NCBI RefSeq assembly: GCF_921293095.1
Contig: NC_060246.1
Location: 137,020,198 to 137,084,197, forward strand
DNA: 64,000 nucleotides
Direction: 5' to 3'
From: Ischnura elegans
Lineage: Eukaryota > Arthropoda > Insecta > Odonata > Coenagrionidae
Below, one piece after another: positions 59,880-64,000 of this stretch. The translations under genes were made by a program, and so were the position numbers. The notes under the pieces are model-generated. The model saw nothing but the letters and a program-made list of their open reading frames with translations. It was not told the origin of the DNA and did not search any database. Each line of letters opens with the position of its first letter. Position 1 is the stretch's first letter.

Positions 59880-60720
59880 TATTACCCCAGCAGCACCCTT
59901 ATTATGACGGGCAGGAGGAGACGAAGAGGCCGGGGGGTGTGTGGGGGGGGGGGGGGAGAGGAGGAAAATGGTCGAAAAATGGTGAGCACAAAGTTTGGGG
60001 GGTGCGACTTCTAGCCTAAACTTGGAGCAGTACAGCACAGCGGGGGTGGGAGGGGCGGAGAGCTAAAATTTAAACGGAGGAGTGCGCGCAAGAGAGAAGA
60101 GGGTTTATAGTGTAGAGGGGAGTTTATAGGATGGGGATGTGTAGAGGGTGGTGGCGGTAAGGATGGCTCGGCTGATGGACGTGGAGTACCGGCGCGATGA
60201 GGGAGAGCTTTCTGAATGGATTCAGCAGAGTCCCAGGACATAGGGAGAGGAGGAGGAGGAGGAAGGATGGGTTGGGCGTCGGAACTAGTCTTTCCCTCCG
60301 GATGATAAATATGAGGGTTTTTGGGTTTTGAAGGGGCGGGGTGAGTGAGTGTGGTATATGCGCGCTGTCGGATCATTTGGAAAGTGGCAGGGGATATGAA
60401 TGGGAGACGGATATGCATGCATTCGGATGTGGTGGCTTCGCATGGGGTGGAGTCGGGTCGGGGTATCGCGTCATGGTCGTATATGGGAGACAGACAGACT
60501 AACTAGGAGGGGGATATAGAGGGAGGAAATAATTCGGGGAAGGGGGGTGCGCATACATTTGAGGGTTGGTTGTTTGGGGTCGGGGAAGGGTTTGTGCGGA
60601 GTTGCAGCAGGTCGTGTGTGCAAATAGGAGGGAGGGGGTGTTATCGAGGGGAGTGCGATTGGAGAGGGGGTGCGGCCCAGATTAAAAGACGAGAGTGCAC
60701 GGCGGCGTCTTGACGCATGA
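59880..60720. repeat. G-rich low-complexity tract
   Basis: Plus strand strongly enriched in G over A over C, including a G-run at about 59942-59956 and many GGGAGGGG strings. Proline/serine-rich frames on the other strand are composition artefacts. Confidence 0.7.
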
Positions 60721-62505
60721 CAGCATTGATGGAGGGAAGATTTGACTTATCAATCTTGAAAGTGACGATTCTCTCTGCCTATCATTAATTATAAAAGAAC
60801 ACACTGAGATATTAGAAACATAAAATTGACAATATTTATCAGTATTTTATGCCAATCACTCCGTCAGAAATTATCCTATAGATGTCAATTTGCAAGAATA
60901 ATGACCTTGCTTTAGTACAGAAATTAGGTTTAAAAAGGTCCTTAAGATCGAATATATTTCAATCAAATATTTAGGTGAAAATTATCAAATTGTGTTGAAA
61001 ATATACAGAGGAAAAATCATTCAAATACTTAAATTGAAAATTACTAATTTAATACGAAATATATTTATTCTGATGACAAATGTACTTAAATTTATTTATA
61101 CACTTAGAAATAAAGTTTCGCTAACATTATTACTTTTCTATTTAAAAACTGAAAAATTAAAAAAGCACCGATTCTGCAGCTATTATACGATACCGATTTT
61201 TAAAGACATTATTTTACGAATATTTAACAAACACTGTGATTGTGAGCGGCGAATTGTATTAGGGCTCGGGTATAAGGAATATTGTTTATCCTGAGAGTAA
61301 ATGTGTTCGCATCATCCCTGCAGAAATTCCTGCGGAGAGTTTCAATGCCTCCAATACATTTGTGTCAAAAAAGTGCAGTAATGCATACAGGTATATGAGA
61401 GCTCATTTCCGTAAAATATCCACAGAGGCTGTTTTCAGAGTGTTTGGTAATAAATGAATCTCACTATGATTATAATATTACCATCTTATGTCCAGCTAAT
61501 GTTAGCAAAGTATATGATATTTTTAAAGTTATTAATAAGTTTATGTTCATTTGTGAGAAGGAAGTGTGAAACCCAAGAAGACACATTGCATGCTATTAAA
61601 AGCTCTTCCTTTGCCAATGCTGCAGAACTAACACACCCAAGGGCCTATAAAGGGTATTGCATACGATAGAGAGAGAGATTATTTTTATATATTTTTCTAT
61701 GCGCGTGAAATTCCATAGCGTTCTTCCGATTTTTTCCACACGCACCATTTCATAACATAAAATGTGTACGCATTCGCCTCCTTTTCAATGAATGAGTCGT
61801 GCAAAAAACAAGGAGAAAATTATCGAGGCACAGCCTTAAGGTCCGTAATTAATGCCTAAGCAATGCAAACTCATAATGACTCACCAGTAATCTAATATAC
61901 CAGGGAAAAACGGAGGGGATAGTTAGCATGCCATTATGTATATAAGCACGTGCTTAGGAATCGGCCTAAAGCGCAGGATCTTGAGAAGCCCCAAAATAAT
62001 TTTTACGTTCCAAAATTAGTGAGCGACTGAACTTAATCGTGGGTAAAAACAGAGTCTATTTTCCCATTATCATTTATATATGATCGTTCTTATTTTTTTG
62101 TTTCTCTTGATGATAGCCAAGCAGTAATTGAATTCGTTACCCAAAAGGAATTGCTTATTGAAGCAACACTTACCGGACCAACCTTCAAACAAAGCACAGT
62201 TCTGGCTACGTGTCTTCATGTAGGTGTAGACGTAATGCGCCAGGATCCCTCTCAGGAAGCAGGTGACGCAGTACCTCGGCACTACAGTGTCAGGACGGTC
62301 GGAAGGACGTGGAAGAGGGATGGGAAAACATGGTCGAATTGGAGAGTGCATAGTTACGGGGTGCTCGCCTAGCCTCAGTTTTGAAGCAGCGGGGCTGGAA
62401 GAGGCAATAAGGTATGGGGTTGAAATCTTTAACGGAGGAGAGGACGTAGAAAAGACAACTCAAGATAGCGAAAAAATTGGCTACTCTAAACTCACAGGAT
62501 TTAGC
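60721..62505. other. No recognisable gene
   Basis: AT-rich; open frames at 60992-61294 and 62151-62517 have no recognisable domain. Confidence 0.4.
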
Positions 62506-62569
62506 TACCATGTCTAGTGGTTAGAATATCTGGCTTTCACACAATAAGGTTCGCTTCTCGGCATGGGAA
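62506..62569 (+). pseudogene. Decayed tRNA-Glu (UUC)-like sequence
   Basis: TACCATG and CATGGGA pair at 6 of 7 acceptor positions; GTCTAGTGGTTAGAATATCT is the Glu D-arm/A box; CTTTCAC places the anticodon UUC. The variable/T-arm region is shortened by about 7 bases (AAGGTTCGCTTCTCGG), so it is 64 rather than about 72 bases and should not be functional. Confidence 0.7.
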
Positions 62570-63399
62570 CATTTTTTGAATATCGGGTTCAAACACCGTC
62601 TAAGCAATATCTTTTTAAGGCAAGGGTGTTTGTAATTATTCGTTATTACATGCTATTAACCCCGATGTATAAGGCTCACAGAGGCTGTTTCCGAGTGCAT
62701 AGAAATAAATAAATCTCGATAAAACTGTAATATGCAGTAACCGGAGTCGCCCAGGCCAAGACTCTTCACCACTTTAAAATGCTTCAAATTACAAAATGAT
62801 GGCGTTAGAGTAAGTTCATTCAGCACATAAGGTACTGTGCCTGACGGTACACAAATGCCATTTCACACACCATTTATAGTATTCCTTCCGTCTCCATCAC
62901 ATGTATCTCGTTCGCAACTCTTGTCATTGGCGTTTAAGTCGATGAAGCGATTTTTCAAAGGAAAATTTATAGAATTCAAAACTCCTTGAAAGAAACACTC
63001 AGTGTAGGCTAAAGCGCAAAAAAATAATTGTTGCACTGGATTTAACACATTTATTCGGACACCATCAGGTTTGGTCATTGAGGTTACTGCGTCAATGACG
63101 ACGTTACACTAATTAAATTGTTCTTTTTTCTAAATGTAGCTAATAATGTACAAAATAAAGAAGGTCTTCGCCACCAAAAGATTCGAATGAATTGAAACGG
63201 GTCGTGCCAAATAAAGAATTTTGTTGCTTAGAAAACTACCTCGACCTCTTCATTGCTTGACTTAATCATCTCGGTATATAAAAAGCCCTCCAGCTTAAAC
63301 GCATTCTATTGCCTTAAAAAAATTGCCTCTTGTGCTATTCTCCCGCGTGGCTCCGTCTATTAAGTCCTCCTCATAATGCATGGGAGGGCTTATAATGGG
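62570..63399. other. No recognisable gene
   Basis: Nothing assignable. Confidence 0.4.
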
Positions 63400-63870
63400 A
63401 TAAAGGAGGGTGCCGTAGGAATAGCTAGGAAGGGGTCGTTTGAGAGAGAGAATAGTAGCCTAGCTTAATACGAGGAGGTGCAAAGGGGTAAGGGGAGGTG
63501 GGGTGAAGGGGTTAAGGATTCTGTTGGGGGGGGGGGGGAAGGGGGAAGGTTTGGAAGGGTTTTGAATCGTAATGGTGCGGGGAAGGGAGAGGGGGGACGA
63601 GATGGGAATGGGACGGCAAGGGAGCCTTGTCGGTACTTTTTAGAACGACGCGGACGACCCTCCAAATTCAACCGTGTTTCTCTCTTCCCTGCGTTGCCGT
63701 TGATACGGAGTTCTCTTTTTTATTCATCCGAAGAAATTGGCAGTTTTAATCACGAGGCCATGAAATGTGGAATTTTCGGGGGGGGGGGGGAGGTAGAGAA
63801 AGGGGGTGGAAATGAAACGCCACCCTTCTACTCCTCCCCTCCCCCCACAGTTTGCTTAAGTGTCTTTAAT
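63400..63870. repeat. G-rich low-complexity tracts
   Basis: G-runs at about 63525-63538 and 63779-63790 within purine-rich sequence; the Gly/Arg-rich plus frame and the Pro/Ser-rich minus frame follow from composition. Confidence 0.7.
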
Positions 63871-64000
63871 TAAGGCTGAAAGTGCGTGGCTTCTCCCCTC
63901 CCATTCGGCCGCCGTTCGCCGCACAGCGTTAAAAATGCTCCGGGCAAATATTTTTATAAACCTTTACCTTCTACCAGCACTATTTAACTGTGGCGGTAAA
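63871..64000. other. No recognisable gene at window end
   Basis: Short AT-rich remainder; a gene could continue beyond the window. Confidence 0.3.

Noticed and set aside
60011..60418. 135-codon Pro/Ser-rich minus frame
   Set aside because: Complement of a G-rich low-complexity tract; composition artefact.
63478..63873. 131-codon Gly/Arg-rich plus frame
   Set aside because: Encoded by G-runs and purine tracts; no conserved motif.

Overview
The window is eukaryotic: split genes with GT/AG introns, very low gene density, moderately AT-rich sequence, and a large load of decayed transposons. The repeat mix (BEL/Pao, Copia, jockey/RTE-like LINE remnants, hAT and pogo/mariner MITEs, tRNA-derived SINEs) and the protein relatives I recognise suggest an arthropod, probably an insect with a large genome. 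I cannot name the species.

Only one cellular protein-coding gene is firmly supported: the last two coding exons of a PDAP1 (28 kDa heat- and acid-stable phosphoprotein) orthologue on the + strand (10639-10790 and 16225-16289), with its 3'UTR and poly(A) signal near 16848. Its earlier exons were not found here. The 5.4-kb intron between the two exons holds a TIR-flanked DNA transposon of about 2.34 kb (10883-13220). Its antisense, decayed protein belongs to a widespread uncharacterised family and shows D-D-D spacing like an RNase H-fold transposase. A pogo-like element (14354-15640) lies in the same intron.

Region by region. 1-10 kb: a broken uncharacterised protein (1250-1809), an internally deleted LINE (1830-2565), an inverted SINE pair (3.2-3.4 kb), a CGGBP1/BED-finger-like fragment (5.9-6.2 kb), a pogo-type MITE (8.7-9.25 kb) and a Copia remnant (9.3-9.9 kb). 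10.6-16.9 kb: PDAP1. 19-26 kb: a hAT MITE, a SINE with target duplication, a BEL/Pao pol remnant (21.7-24.6 kb) split by a foldback element, and two pogo/mariner MITEs only 6 bp apart. 27.9-30.6 kb: short repeats, a CpG-rich segment and a weak candidate exon. 32.7-33.6 kb: two hAT MITEs with perfect 8-bp target duplications. 36-52 kb: dispersed repeat pairs and foldback elements. 57.3-58.3 kb: a second LINE remnant. 59.9-63.9 kb: G-rich low-complexity tracts and a decayed tRNA-Glu.

The two most interesting signals are the intronic transposon with its candidate new transposase, and a recurrent module (CTGANGA, short hairpin, GAAAC, then GTCGTAC-like tail). The module occurs as outward-facing pairs in three foldback elements and resembles a hammerhead ribozyme core. 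No CRISPR array, operon or bacterial-type feature is present. Most of 30.6-64 kb shows no coding signal and may be intergenic or one or more long introns.
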